From Hericium rajendrae (taxonomy: Eukaryota; Basidiomycota; Agaricomycetes; Russulales; Hericiaceae), in the NCBI GenBank assembly GCA_033439255.1, contig CM065878.1, positions 4,340,001 through 4,404,000 of the forward strand: 64,000 nucleotides of DNA. The letters run 5' to 3'. Positions within the stretch are counted from its first letter, which is position 1. Each line of letters starts with the position of its first letter. Positions 35,108 through 47,800 of this stretch are shown one piece after another. The notes below the pieces were generated by a model that worked only from the letters and a program-made list of their open reading frames with translations, was not told the DNA's origin and did no database searches. The translations under genes and the position numbers were made by a program.

Positions 35108-35884
35108 TAAATTGTACAGTCTTATAGTGCTGCTTTGTGCAGTGCTGCTGTGCCACTTTGTACAGTCCTGCACTGCAGCTTTGTGCAGTCCTGTAGTGCA
35201 GCTTTGTGCAGCCCTGCACTGCCACTTTGTGCAGTCTGGCAGCACTGCTTTGTGCAGCCCCACACTGCCACTTTGTGCAGTCTGGCAGTGCTGCTTTGCA
35301 CAGTCCTGCAGTGCTGCTTTGCACAGTCCTGCAGTGCTGCTTTGCGCAGTCCTGCAGTGCTGCTTTGCGCAGTCCTGCAGTGCTGCTTTGCGCAGTCCTG
35401 CAGTGCTGCTTTGCACAGTCCTGCAGAGTCGCACAGTCCTGCAGTGCTGCTTTGCGCAGTCTTGCAGTGCAGCTTTGCGCAGTCCTGCACTGCAGCTTTG
35501 TGCAGTCTTGCAGTGCAGCTTTGCGCAGTCCTGCACTGCACTTTGTGCAGTCTTGCAGTGCAGCTTTGCGCAGTCCTGCACTGCAGCTTTGTGCAGTCCT
35601 GCACTGCCACTTTGCACAGTCTCGCAGTCCTGCAGTGCAGTCTTGCAGTCCTGCAGTGCAGCTTTGCATAGTTCTGCACTGCAGCTTTGTGCAGTGCTGC
35701 ATTGCAGTTTTGCACAGTCCTGCAGTGCTGCTTTGTACAGTCCTGCAGTGCTACTTTGTACAGTCTCACAGTGCTGCTTTTGGCTTTGCGTAGTCCTGCA
35801 GTGCAGCTTTGCACAGTCTTGCAGTGCAGCTTTGTGCAGTCCTGCATTGCTGCTTTCTGCAGTCCTGCAGTGCAGCTTTGCACA

Positions 35885-36078
35885 CATCAGGAAACTCCTC
35901 ACTTTCCTGGCTTTACTGTTATAGGTCTGATGTCACTGTTTTGGGCCTGATATTACTGTTTTCAGACTGCTTTCAGACATCTGAATCTGATATGTGTCTG
36001 AAAACAGTAACATCAGGTCCAAAACAGTGACACCAGACCTACAACAGTAAAGCCAAGAAAGTGAGAAGTTTCCTGATG
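35885..36078. mobile_element. MITE 1 in the satellite arm (194 bp)
   Basis: Near-perfect foldback: starts CATCAGGAAACTCC, ends with the inverted match. It shares the CATCAGGAA tip with the next two MITEs. Confidence 0.8.
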
Positions 36079-36921
36079 CAGCCCCACAGTGCTGCTTTGC
36101 ATAGTCCTGCACTACTACTTTGTGCAGTTCTGCAGTGCTGCTTTCTGCAGTTCTGCAGTGTGGCTTTGCACAGTCCCACAGTGCTGCTTTGCACAGTTCT
36201 GCAGTGCTGCTTTGTGCAGTCTTGCAGTGCAGCTTTTGGCTTTGTGCAGTCTTGCAGTGCAGCTTTGCACAGTCTTGCACTGCAGTTTTGCACAGTCATG
36301 CATTATGGCTTTGCACAGTCCTGCAGTGCCACTTTGTGCAGTCTTGCAGTGCTGCTTTTGGCTTTGCGCAGTCCTGCAGTGCTGCTTTGCACAGTCCCAT
36401 ACTGCCACTTTGCACAGTTCTACACTGCCACTTTGCACAGTCCTGCAGTGCAGCTTTGTGCAATCCTGCACCACCACTTTGTGCAGTCCCATACTACTGC
36501 TTTGCGCAGTCCTGCACTGCCACTTTTTACAGTCTGGCAGTCCTGCAGTGCAGCTTTGTGCAGTCTTGTAGTGTAGCTTTGCACAGTCCTGCAGTCCTGC
36601 ACTGCAGCTGCTGCTTTGCACAGTTCTGCAGTGCAGCTTTGCACAGTCCTGCAGTGCAGCTTTGTGCAGTCCTGCATTGCTGCTTTCTGCAGTCCTGCAG
36701 TGCAGCTTTGCACAGTTCTGCACTACAGCTGCTGCTTTGCACAGTCTCACAGTGCCACTTTGTGCAGTCTTGCAGTGCAGCTTTGCACAGTTCTGCACTA
36801 CAGCTGCTGCTTTGCACAGTCTCACAGTGCCACTTTGTGCAGTCTTGCAGTGCAGCTTTGTGCAGTCCTGCATTGCTGCTTTGTGCAGTCCTGTAGTGCA
36901 GCTTTGCACAGTCCTACAGTG

Positions 36922-37321
36922 CATCAGGAACCTTCAAAACTTTCTGATGGATCCTGCAGAGTCTGATCAACTGCAAGACCTGATCCAGCTGCAGGCTCTA
37001 ATTAGAGGTCAATTTTTGATCAGAGATTTTATATTTTGAAGTCAATAACTATTGGCAGATATAGTAGTCATCCAACTCTAATCATTAGATGCAACAAAGT
37101 TTTCAATATCTAAAATTTACATAAATCTGAGCAGTTCTGATCAGTCTGTGAGCATTCTACATTGATACTTTTTGAATCTTAAGGTCAAATATTCTGCAGC
37201 TAGCTGAGAGTAGCTGATGTTATCTGAGAGTATCTGATGTGTCTGATGTAACTGCTGCAGGTCATGCAGACACTGTCAGATGCCTTGCAGGTCAAACAGA
37301 AAGTTTTGAAGGTTCCTGATG
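36922..37321. mobile_element. MITE 2 in the satellite arm (400 bp)
   Basis: The tips match perfectly over 25 bp (CATCAGGAACCTTCAAAACT and on); the interior is AT-rich with CTGATC/GATCAG motifs. Confidence 0.8.
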
Positions 37322-37965
37322 TGCTGCTTTGTGCAGTCCTGTAGTGCTGCTTTGTGCAGTCTCACAGTGCAGCTTTTGGCTTTGTGCAGTCCTGCAGTGC
37401 AGCTTTGTACATTCCTGCAGTGCAACTTTGCACAGTTCCGTAATGCTGCTTTGTGCAGTCCTGCACTGCTGCTTTGTGCAGTTCCATAGTGCAGCTTTGT
37501 GCAGTTCTGTACTGTGGCTTTGTGCAGTCCTGCAGTGCTGCTTTGTGCAGTCCTGCAGTGCAGCTTTGCACAGGTCTGCACTGTGGCTTTGTGCAGTCTC
37601 GTAGTGCTGCTTTACACAGTCCTACACTATGACTTTGTGCAGTCCTGCCTGAGATCATGTGATGCAGGACTACTGAGGACCCGAACGAGGCCGCGGCACA
37701 GTCCTACACTGTAGCTTTGCACAGTTCTGCACTGTGGCTTTGTGCAGTTCTGCATTGCAGCTTTGTGTAGTTCTGCATTGCAGCTTTGCACAGTCCTGCA
37801 GTGCTGCTTTGTGCAGTTCTGCAGTGCTGCTTTGTGCAGTTCTGCACTGTGGCTTTGTGCAGTCCTGCAGTCCTGCTTTTTGCAGTTCTGCAGTGCAGCT
37901 TTACACAGTCTCGCAGTGCTGCTTTGTGCAGTTCTGCAGTGCAGCTTTGTGCAGTCTTGCATTGT

Positions 37966-38548
37966 ACATCAGGAAGGTTGACAACTTTCTGATTGACCTG
38001 ACAATTTCTAACCCTACTGACAGCTTCTGATTGACCTGATCCACCTGAAAGCAATCTTAACAGACAAATATCTGATCAAACTTTTACATTTAAGTAAAGA
38101 CATTTATTGTCAGATATATAAGTTTGTAATCTCTAACTAATAGATATAACAAAATCTCTGATATCTAAAATTTTCTAAATCTGAGAGTGTCTGATCTGAG
38201 AATTTTTTCAAATCTGGAGGTCAAATATCTGAAAATTATCTGCAACTGTCTGAGAGCATCTGATGGTGTCTGATACTATCTGATCCATCTGACTGATATT
38301 TGACCTCCAGATTTGAAATCAGACACTCTCAGATTTTCAAAAATTTCAGATATCAAAGATTTTGATATATCTATTAGTTAGAGATTAAAAACTTATATAT
38401 CTGACAATAAATGTCTTTTCTTGAATGTAAAAGTCTGATCAGATATTTGCTTCTCAAGATTGCTTTCAGGTGGATCAGCTCAATCAGAAGCTGTCAGTAA
38501 GGTTGCAAATTGTCAGGTCAATCAGAAAGTTGTCAACCTTCCTGATGT
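37966..38548. mobile_element. MITE 3 in the satellite arm (583 bp)
   Basis: Inverted arms of about 260 bp; tips ACATCAGGAAGGTTGACAAC. The AAGGTTGACAACTTTCTG segment is the tip of the separate 196-bp MITE at 18367, which links the families. Confidence 0.8.
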
Positions 38549-38549
38549 A

Positions 38550-39315
38550 GTGAGCAGCACAAAAACTCAAGAGCCTTCCTCGAGGTCTATCGCCAAAGCT
38601 GAAGGTTGGAGGCATAGATGGAGTAGGACATGTCACACAGCTTGTATCTATTTGTGACCATGGGGGTACCTCCTTTTCCTTAAGAGGCAATATCAAAGCT
38701 CATGAAGTGAGTGAGAAGTCGAAGCTCATTAAAAGAATAGAGAGACTGAGATTTGAAGGAATGAGAAATGAATAACGTGTAGATAGGGTCATTGGATGGG
38801 GAGAGGTGAAGGGTCATTAGGCAGATGACAAGAGAGGCATTGTGGAAAGCAGGGTTTTTGAAGGAGGGAAAAGAGACAAAGGGAGCATGTGATGCAGGAC
38901 CCTAGAGGACTCCAAACAAATCAAGACATGCCTTGCAATAATACACCTTATTGGCCCAGAGTGCCAGGATCTGGAGTATGAGTAGTCAAGCAGGACTGGG
39001 CTTGGTACTGTACAGTAATGGACCTTTAAATATCTTTTTGTACTTAACTCATCGCTCTAGCAAAGAGCGATGAAACATCTATCTACACACTATTCATTTC
39101 TCGTTTCCTCAAATCTCAGTCTCTCTATTCTCTTAACGAGCTTCAACTTCTCACTCGCTTTGCAAGCTTTGATATCACCCTTTAAGAAAATGGACGTATG
39201 CTCATAGTTACAAACAGATACAAGCTGTGTGATGTGTCCTACTCCATCTATGCCTCCGACCTTCAGCTTTGGTGATGGAACTCAAGGGAGGCTCTTGAGT
39301 TTCCATGCTGCTCAC
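38550..39315. repeat. Central inverted repeat, two 237-bp arms
   Basis: Arms 38550-38786 and 39079-39315 start GTGAGCAGCA and are inverted copies with scattered differences. The 292-bp centre ends with a hairpin, CATCGCTCT / AGAGCGATG (39050-39072). No ORF of note. Confidence 0.8.
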
Positions 39316-41270
39316 TGCAATGCAGGACTGCACAAAGCTGCACTGCAGAACTACAAAAAGCAGCACTGCAGGACTGCACAAAGCCAAGCAGCACTGCAGG
39401 ACTGTGCAAAGCTGCAATGTGGAACTGCACAAAGCTGCAATGCAGAACTGCACAAAGCCACAGTGCAAAACTGTGCAAAGCTACAGTGCAGGACTGCACA
39501 AAGCCATAGTGTAGAACTGTGCAAAGCAGCACTGTGGGACTGCACAAAGCCAAAGGCAGCACTGTGAGACTGCACAAAGCAGCATTGTGGGACTGTGCAA
39601 AGCTATAATGTAGGACTGCACAAAGCTGCAGTGCAGGACTGCACAAAGCTGCACTGCAGGACTGCAAGATTGTGCAAAGTGACAGTGTAGGACTGTGCAA
39701 AGCTGCACTGCAAGAGTGCACAAAGCTGCAGTGCAGGACTGTGAGACTGTGCAAAGTTCCAGTGCAGGACTGTGCAAAGCTGCAGTGCAGGACTGCACAA
39801 AGCTGCACTGCAGGACTGCAAAAAGCAGCAATGCAGAACTATGCAAAGCAACATTACAGAACTGTGCAAAGCTGTACTGCAGGACTGCACAAAGCCAAAA
39901 GCAGCACTGCAAGACTGCACAAAGTGGCACTGTGGGACTGTGCAAAGTGGCAGCTATAATGCAGGACTATGCAAAGCTGCACTGCAGAACTGCAAAAAGC
40001 AGCAATGCAGGATTGCACAAAGCTGCACTGCAGGACTACGCAAAGCTGCAAGATGCACCCAACCCTTAGAGCCAATCCTTATCCTGAAGTTATGGATCTA
40101 TTTTGCCGACTTCCCTTATCTACATTGTTCTATCAACTAGAGGCTGTTCACCTTGGAGACCTGCTGCAGTTATGAGTATGACCAGGTGTGAAAATTATTC
40201 ATTCCCTTGGATTTTCAAGGACTATCAAGAACGCACCAGACCCGACAGAGGTGTCGAGCTCTACCCACCATTGAACCTATGCAAAGCTGCACTGCAGGAC
40301 TGTGAGACTGTGCAAAGTGACAGTGCAGAACTGCACAAAGCAGCAGTGCAGGACTGTGCAAAGTGACAGTGCAGGACTGCACAAAGTGACAGTGTAGAAC
40401 TGTGCAAAGCAATACTACAGGACTGTGCAAAGCCGCAGTGTAGAACTGCACAAAGCTGCAGTGTAGAACTGCACAAAGCTGCAGTACAGGACTGCGCAAA
40501 GCTGTAGTGTAGGACTGTACAAAGCTGCACTGCAGGACTGTGAGACTGTGCAAAGTGACAGTGTAGGACTGCACAAAGCAGCAGTGCAGGACTGCACAAA
40601 GCTGCACTGCAGGACTGCACAAAGTGAAAAGCAGCACTGTGAGACTGTACAAAGCAGCATTGCAGGACTGTGCAAAACTGCAATGCAGCACTGCGCAAAG
40701 CTGCAGTGCAGGATTACGCAAAGCTGCACTGCAAGACTGTACAAAGCTGCACTGCAAGACTGCAGGACTGCACAAAGTGACAGTGCAAGACTGCACAAAG
40801 TGGCACTGCAGGACTGCACAAAGCTGCAGTGCAGGACTGCAAGACTGCACAAAGTGATAGTGCAGGACTGCACAAAGCTGCAATACAAGACTGAGCAAAG
40901 CTACAGTGCAGAACTGTACAAGGCTGCACTGTAGGACTGCACAAAGCTGCACTGCAGGACTGTACAAAGCTGCAGTACAGGACTGCACAAAGCTGTAGTG
41001 CAGGACTACACAAAGTGGTAGTGCAGGACTGCGAGACTGTGCAAAGCAGCAGTGCAGGACTGCAAGACTGTGCAAAGCTGCAGTGCAGGACTGCAAGACT
41101 GTGCAAAGTGGCAGTGCAGGACTGCGCAAAGCTGCAGTGCAAGACTGCACAAAGTGGCAGTGCAGGACTGCACAAAGTAGCAGTGCAAGACTGCACAAAG
41201 CTGCACTACAGGACTGTACAAAGTGGCACAGCAGCACTGCACAAAGCAGCACTATAAGACTGTACAATTT
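39316..41270 (-). repeat. 23-bp satellite array, right arm
   Basis: Inverted counterpart of 35110-37965 (unit appears as GGACTGCACAAAGCTGCA). Carries no MITE. It is interrupted at about 40050-40275 by roughly 220 bp of unrelated sequence with no clear origin. Confidence 0.85.
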
Positions 41271-41271
41271 A

Positions 41272-42323
41272 ACATTGCAGGACTGTATGATGCAGTATTG
41301 TAAGATAATAATTATGTATTATTGCACATTGAATTACTGTACAACTGTAGCACTGTATGATACAGCATTTTTGCACTACATAATATAGCACTGCCATAGT
41401 GTATCTTGTAGCACAGCAATATAATATAGCATTGTAAAATATAATGTAATCAAATTATATAGTTTAGCACTACAGAATTGCAGAACGTAATACTGTAAAG
41501 TTGCAAATAATAGAGTCTAAACAGTAAATGAGATTTAATGTACTTTCAATTTTAGTTTATAATAATGTTTTACTTTTAAATCTCAATATTCTTCTGTTAA
41601 TCTTTCAATTTATTTTTAATAATACTTAGAATGTCTTTTTATTTCTTCTTTATATAGTTTTCATTTGTTTTTAATAACATCATAATATGTTTTCAATTTC
41701 ATGCTGATACTTTGTCTTAGAAATTTGTATAAAATCCAAAATTTTATCTTCGTAACTGGTCACCAGTATTAAAATGATGTTTCAACTTTGATTTTAATAT
41801 TGTCTTATCTATACTATAATATCTTCAACATTCTTCTTATAGCTTGTTTAAAAGAATTTTTCAAGATATTTTGTTATACTTGATATTCAAATATTGAGAA
41901 AACATTGAAAAGGTACAAATATGATAGCTGAAGATTATTTTAAATTTTCATGTCCAGTTATATGATATGTATCAAAATGATATATGTAATATTGTTAATC
42001 ATAATCTAGCCCTAGTATTAGTATAGCATTGTATTTGTTATTAAGAAAAAAATGATGTTGAAGTTGTAAAGCAATTGTAAAAAGTATTTAAAAAAGCTCT
42101 TTCATAGGCCAGTGCAATATATTGAGCTCAATATTGTGTTAATACTGTGATACTATGAGAATCAAAGTCAAACTTTTCATTTCATAGTTAAGCTCTAACT
42201 ATTGAAAAGAAGTTTCTGTTGTTTTTTTGATATTGTGGTGCCAGTTATCAAAAGAAATGTAATACTTTGTATTTGATAATTTCTCAGTATCTCGTCACCA
42301 GTTATTAAAATCTGCACCCAGTG
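41272..42323 (-). repeat. Right 1.05-kb terminal inverted repeat
   Basis: Inverted copy of 34056-35107, ending CTGCACCCAGTG directly before the resumed transposase. Confidence 0.85.
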
Positions 42324-43711
42324 CCATCTCTTGGAGATCGCCAAGGATGGCTATGTTCGGGCCTAGGACATCGTTGATTATGTCGCCAAACTGGAAATTC
42401 AGGAACAGCTTGGCAACACGGGCAGAAAGAAGACAACAATATTGGTGCGCACAGCGCAGCGATGGCTCCACAAGATGAGCTGGCATTACGGGAAGAAGAA
42501 GAATGGAATGTACATCGACGGCCATGAGCGCGAAGATGTTGTGGACTACCGCAACAATTTTGTTATCCGCTGGAAGGAGTATGAGCAACGAATGGTGCAT
42601 TATGACCAGGACGGCAATGCAAGCGCACCGACTGGGTTTCCTGTTCCACAGGGACCGAGGTTCCGGCTCTATCTCATCATGCACGACGAGTCAACATTTT
42701 ACCAGAATGATCGCCGGTAGCAGGTTTGGTCACACCCGAGCCAGGGACCGACTCCACAGCCAAAGGGAGACGGTGAGTCATTGATGGTGTCTGATTTTCT
42801 TTGTCCTGACTTGGGTCAGCTCGTGCATGAGTGCCAGTGAGTTTTGAAGTCTAAATAATTTTGAATGTCACTCAATCTTCATCAGAGAGGCTCGGATATT
42901 TTTCAGAGCAGGGAACAACCGTGACGGTTGGTTCAACAACGGTCATCTGCTCGCACAAACTGAAAAGGCAATTGATATCTTCGAAGCCTTGACACACCGG
43001 CAAGCCACCGGACTCTTCATGTTCGACAATGCTTTGAATCACAAGAAGCGTGCCGATGACGTGCTCTTGTCGACAAAAATGCCGAAGCGGCCGAAGCACG
43101 GATGGTCACATGTCAAAGATGGCCCGAAGATGCGCGATGGAATCTTGCCGGACGGCACCCGACAGCTGCTTTATTTCCCCGATGATCACCCAACCATGCC
43201 CGGCTGGTTCAAGGGCATGGAAGTGATTATCCGGGAACGGGGCCTGTGGCCGGACAATGGCCTTCCCGCGGCATGCGTGCTGAGATGCAGCAAGGACGGC
43301 ATCAATTGTTGCTGCCGTCGGGTCCTCTACCACCAGGCAGACTTTGCAGGGCAGAAATCTGCTCTCGAAGAGCTCATCAAGAGACGGGGTCACATTTGTG
43401 ATTTTTACCCCAAGTTTCACTGTGAGCTCAATTTTATTGAGCAGTACTGGGGAGCAGCAAAATTGCGCTACCACATCAGTCCTCGGACAAGTGATTTTGC
43501 CGAGATGGAATGCAACATCAAGGCATTGCTTGACGATGTCCCGTTGCTCACAATCTGGCGGTATGCTAACCGCTCTGCACGATTTATCTCGGCTTATGGA
43601 CAAGGTCTATCGGGTCCACAAGCAGCTTGGGCAAACCGGAGGTATCATGGGCATCGTGTTCTACCTCCCGAAATGGTAGCAGAAGTAAAGAAATCACTTC
43701 CGAATAGATAG
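42324..43711 (+). pseudogene. DDE transposase, C-terminal part (catalytic core)
   Basis: It resumes the gene broken at 30421 (HLLEIAKDGYVRA...DIVDYVA). It shows the second helix-turn-helix region (RTAQRWLHKM) and the DDE core: first Asp in LIMHDESTFYQND, second in LFMFDNALNH, and Glu in CELNFIEQYWGAAK, the pattern of the IS630/Tc1/mariner DDE fold. It ends HRVLPPEMVAEVKKS. A 49-nt intron (42837-42885, GTGAGT...CAG) restores the frame across EARIFFRAGNNRDG. In-frame TAG codons at 42364 and 42718 show decay even apart from the insertion. The gene would cut and move its own element; here it is inactive. Confidence 0.8.
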
Positions 43712-43818
43712 TTTAGATGTATCATACATTTCCTGTCCCCACCGACTTGACTAGGTGGTATACAAAGTCATACCCAGCAAATTTGGCAGTTCCCACACCA
43801 CATTACATAATGCTGTGA

Positions 43819-43847
43819 GGGGTGCGGGATTTGCGCATCGCCTATCT
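43819..43847 (-). repeat. Right terminal inverted repeat of the Tc1-like transposon
   Basis: 29 bp, GGGGTGC...CCTATCT, followed by TA; two mismatches to the left end. Confidence 0.8.
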
Positions 43848-44835
43848 TATATAAGCAACCATGGATGCCCAGCACATGTCATTGCCTATTGAACATGAAC
43901 ACTCTGTCCTACCATATATGCTTGAGTCATGATACTATAGAGCCACTCTGTAGTTGCAGAAGGCCATGCTCCTGCCACTGCTGGATAGGAGCACAAGCAT
44001 GGGCTAAAAAAGCACTGTAGGCCATTTACAAGCCTCACGCTTAGCTGGAATGAAGCTACAAGCTATTCATTCATAGATGCTGAATACACATGTCGTGCGT
44101 AGCATGGGTCAGAGCTAGTATATACAAAAGAGGGTAGCTATGGAGATATGCAATCTATATAAGATATAAAGCTCTCTATAGCTACTCAAACTTTCTCAGA
44201 TGATGCTGATAACCTGAATTGGGCTCTGCCTCCTGCTTGCCACACACTTATCTATGCTTCTACTTGATCTATGCCAAATTGTGTATGATTTTCTGAAAGT
44301 TTTGATCAATTTGCATACTGCTATTAAATTTTGGAGGTCTGAAAGCACTGAGTCAATCCCTGGTGACATGCAAAAGAATGAAACCCAGCATTTTTGGGAT
44401 AAGCTACCAATGACCTGGATGTACATATGTTTTCTCTCTTTCATAAAATCACAAAATTCTCACAGTAGCACTGTATTGATATCAAAATATAGGAGTGAGA
44501 CTTGCATGAGCACTTTGTGCCAGAGAACGAGGTTGATATGAGATCTTGTCAGCCTATCAGGGTGTGCCACAAGATGCACATTGCATGCAAGCAGTGTCTT
44601 CTATTGGGCCTCTCAAAAGTTGTCCGAGCATGTTTTCACTTCGATACTTTTACAACTGGATGTTATTATGATACTCTTAGAAGCCCTGTCGAGCATAGTA
44701 GCATTTCTGGGAACCTAATCCCAAGAGCCTCGAACTTTCGTCGAGGATGGACTGTCGTGCCTTCCAAATCTGGCCCGGCGCACGCCAAAAACACACATTT
44801 TGATTTTGAATTTCTTTGCAAGTCGACACTCTATT
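43848..44835. other. No gene recognised
   Basis: AT-rich sequence between the Tc1-like transposon and R copy 2, with only short ORFs lacking known domains. Confidence 0.4.
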
Positions 44836-47800
44836 CACTTGGGGGAAGAGGGCCAATGCTGTGCATGGCAAAACGATTCCTTTTTTTTTTATCATCAATG
44901 AAGATATATAAATTACCATCATATATGGCCATGTACAGGTACACTGACATCTTGCATGCAGGCTTATACCTCATGCCTTATACTTGGCATGTAGCATTGT
45001 GCTAGGGCCAGTGCCTCGTGCATGCCTGCTACACCTCGTGCATGCCTGCTACACCTCATGCCAGCCCACTATACCTCATGTTCACTGGTCACACCCTATG
45101 TTGGTCCACCACATCTCGATGTACCTTGTGGATGGGCCAGTGACAGCTTAGAGATGGCTACAGCTGAATGTGAGCATGTCAGCTAGCACAACCATATACA
45201 TGCATTGTGTGTTGCTAAGTGCAGGTGTGTCACCTGCCTGTACCTTGTGCCTCATGCCTCATACACAGACATACCGAGCCATGCATAGGCTTAGTGCCTT
45301 ATGCATGCTCACCATGCTACACTACATCTTGCATACAAGCCACCATCCCATAGATGCTTACTGTACTTCATGTACAGGCCCACAGCATCTTGACACCCTG
45401 CACATGCTTGCAGCACCCTGTGCATGGCCACCACACCCTGTTGATCTCCTGTACAGGCTAGTAGCAGCCCTACACATGGACCTGCATGCCTTATGCTCAC
45501 TCTCTATACCTCATGCATGGCTCTCAATATCTCACACATCCTCGCTGCCCATTGCATCTTACATATAGGCCCACTACAGCTTAAAATTGGTGAGCATAGC
45601 CACTGGACCTCCTGCACAGTCATGATGCTTGTCATGCCTTGTGTATGAACCTAGTGTCTTATGCACATATGTGCTTTTGTTGTGCCTTGCTAGTGCACAC
45701 ATGCCTGCACATAGCTCTACCTGTACATGATGTGCACCACTGTGCATGTGTGCACTGTTTGAACTTGTAATATACTTGATTGTACTAGTAGCTGTATGAA
45801 ATATAATTGATTCTGGCTTTATATCTCTTGTACCTGATTGATCTGAGACAGTACTAATAGCAGAGATCGTAGTAGGGACCATATAGATCAGAGCAAGTCT
45901 TTGAATTTATGTGATTTGTACAACAACTACAGCTATCCTTCAGAAACATGTAGCACTATATAGTGTCCAACTACTGTTATAATAGCTATGATAGACCTCA
46001 TAGCCTTACATAGTTGAGAACTGTGGCTGCATAAATAGTGATAGACTTTATAGTGCTATGATAGGACATATAGATCAACACTGGGCTATGTGAAATTTCA
46101 AATTTTCAGATGATACACACTACACCAACTCATATATGCACTCTTGGCTCACATTTTTTGATCTATGCATACTTTTGTTAATCTGCTTACACATGTATCA
46201 ACCCATAGGCATCACAGCAAACTTATGTATGCTCCTACTACCTCATACATTTTCTGTTAGCCTGTGCACCTTTTATTAATTTGTATGCATTGCTGCTAGC
46301 ACCAAAGGCAGAATTTAATTTCTATATTTGGATTTTATTTCTGACTTTTACAAAAAATAACATAAATCATTTGTAAATCATACCAGTTTTTTTAATAGAG
46401 CTTATATCTCTTCAATGTATAATCTAGTCAGTATTTTTCTATTTTACATGCATAAAACACTATTAAAATTGAATTCTCACCTTCAAACCATATTTTGTAT
46501 ACTGGCAGAAATTAGTGACCAAATATGGCAACTACTTTCTGGTAAAATTGCCTGTCAATTAGCATGAAGGTCCAAAAAACTCATACAAATGCATGAGAGC
46601 ATCAATTGTGCAAACATCACTTTAAGCATATTAGGGTTCAACACAAGTGCACTCGCAGGTGACCCAGATCTGAACTCACATGTATTCTATCTGTCCAAGG
46701 TGCTGACCTGGATCCATGCAGATTTGCACCACTGGGTGATCCAGAGCTGCAGGTCAGGTATCTGTGATATTACAGGTCACCTGCAAGTCAGTTGGTCTTG
46801 AAGTTGTGTCTCACTTTTACGATGCCCTCCCCTCTGTTTCTTCATTTTAATCCTCCCCTTTTCACCATATCTCCCCAATTCAATGGCAGGATGGGTGTTA
46901 TGGAGATTTGAGAGGCTTCTAGGTGAGTCTGAAAGCCTTTTATTTTATTGTACCATACTGATCTCAGGAGTCTTGCTCGATAACGAGTGAGGCTCTCATT
47001 TTTCACTGTTCTTCAACAGGTTTCATGATGTTTGACAAGTTTCATGACATCCCACCATTTTTTGACATCATCCATCATATCTTGTGCACCATCTGCACTT
47101 CTTCCATCGTCCTCATCAACAGGTCAACTGGCCAACCAGCCCTCACCCATCTTCGACAACCAGCACTCATGTAGAGATTTAATTCCTACTCACAACGATA
47201 AGAGCATGCACAGTGCTAGTCTAGCGCTGCAACTGCAAGGCCCACAATGCCTGTCAGGTCTTGTTGCTACAGCATTGTTGCTACAACAGCAAGGCTCGAC
47301 ATCTTTTTGCTGATCATCTGAGCAGTGGCCCCCTAGCATGCCTCGACAATGCGCAGTTGTTCGCAAACAGCTTTGCATATCCTTGCATGTTTGAGACAGT
47401 GCGCATCGACCAATACATGCCTATCAGCATACACATTTTTGACTGCATGCCCCCACCATCCCATAGTCCATTGCTCAAACTACATGTGTACATTCGTGCC
47501 CATGGATGTCACACACACCACTATGCATGCCGTCATGTCATTTGTCTGGCAGAAGCCCAATGTGAGGCAAGTTTTATATGCCATCAGTGCTATTCAACAA
47601 CCAAAATGCACCCTCCCCGGTCTCATTCCCAATTCCCATCCAAGCTGGTGATGTCATTTGTGTGTGCATGCCCACAGCTATGCCAGTGCACCAGCACTCA
47701 CACATGCTCCCCTTGCACATGTGTCAGCCCATGTGTGCACACATACTCAAAGCTGCCCCACTGGCATGCGTACACCCATGTCGATGCCACAAGTATGTTG

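Larger units (their letters stand above)
35110..37965 (+). repeat. 23-bp satellite array, left arm
   Basis: Unit has CTGCAGTGCTGC followed by TTTGCGCAGTC; clearest at 35320-35420, where consecutive units are identical. Because 23 is not divisible by 3 and the unit has no stop in any frame, ORFs of 200-350 codons appear on both strands with a 23-residue period. These are not genes. Interrupted by MITEs at 35885-36078 and 36922-37321 and by a short unrelated piece near 37645-37700. Confidence 0.85.
34056..42323. mobile_element. 8.3-kb foldback element with 23-bp satellite arms
   Basis: Terminal inverted repeats of about 1.05 kb (34056-35107 and 41272-42323) are AT-rich and start CACTGGGTGCAGATTTTA. 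Inside them are two inverted arrays of a 23-bp unit (35110-37965 and 39316-41270). Three MITEs sit in the left array only. The centre (38550-39315) is itself an inverted repeat with 237-bp arms. No protein gene is credible. The architecture, long inverted ends built partly of tandem subrepeats, is that of Drosophila foldback elements such as FB and Galileo; relatedness is not implied. Confidence 0.75.
28931..43847 (+). mobile_element. Tc1/mariner-type DNA transposon split by an 11.9-kb insertion
   Basis: Terminal inverted repeats start AGATAGGCGACGCGCAAATC on the left; the right end matches in 27 of 29 positions. TA flanks both sides (28929-28930 and 43848-43849), the classic IS630/Tc1/mariner duplication. 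Without the insertion the element would be about 3.0 kb and hold one transposase gene, whose first part is at 29321-30421 and last part at 42324-43711. The insertion (30422-42323) is flanked by CCATCT on both sides (30416-30421 and 42324-42329). Confidence 0.82.

Noticed and set aside
35110-41270. CRISPR-like array
   Set aside because: The repeats abut head to tail with no unique spacers, the arms are inverted to each other, and the genome is eukaryotic.
35076-41388. Long ORFs (up to 350 codons) rich in Cys, Ser, Leu and Gln
   Set aside because: They exist on both strands and in all frames because the 23-bp repeat has no stop and cycles through the frames; the proteins repeat every 23 residues.
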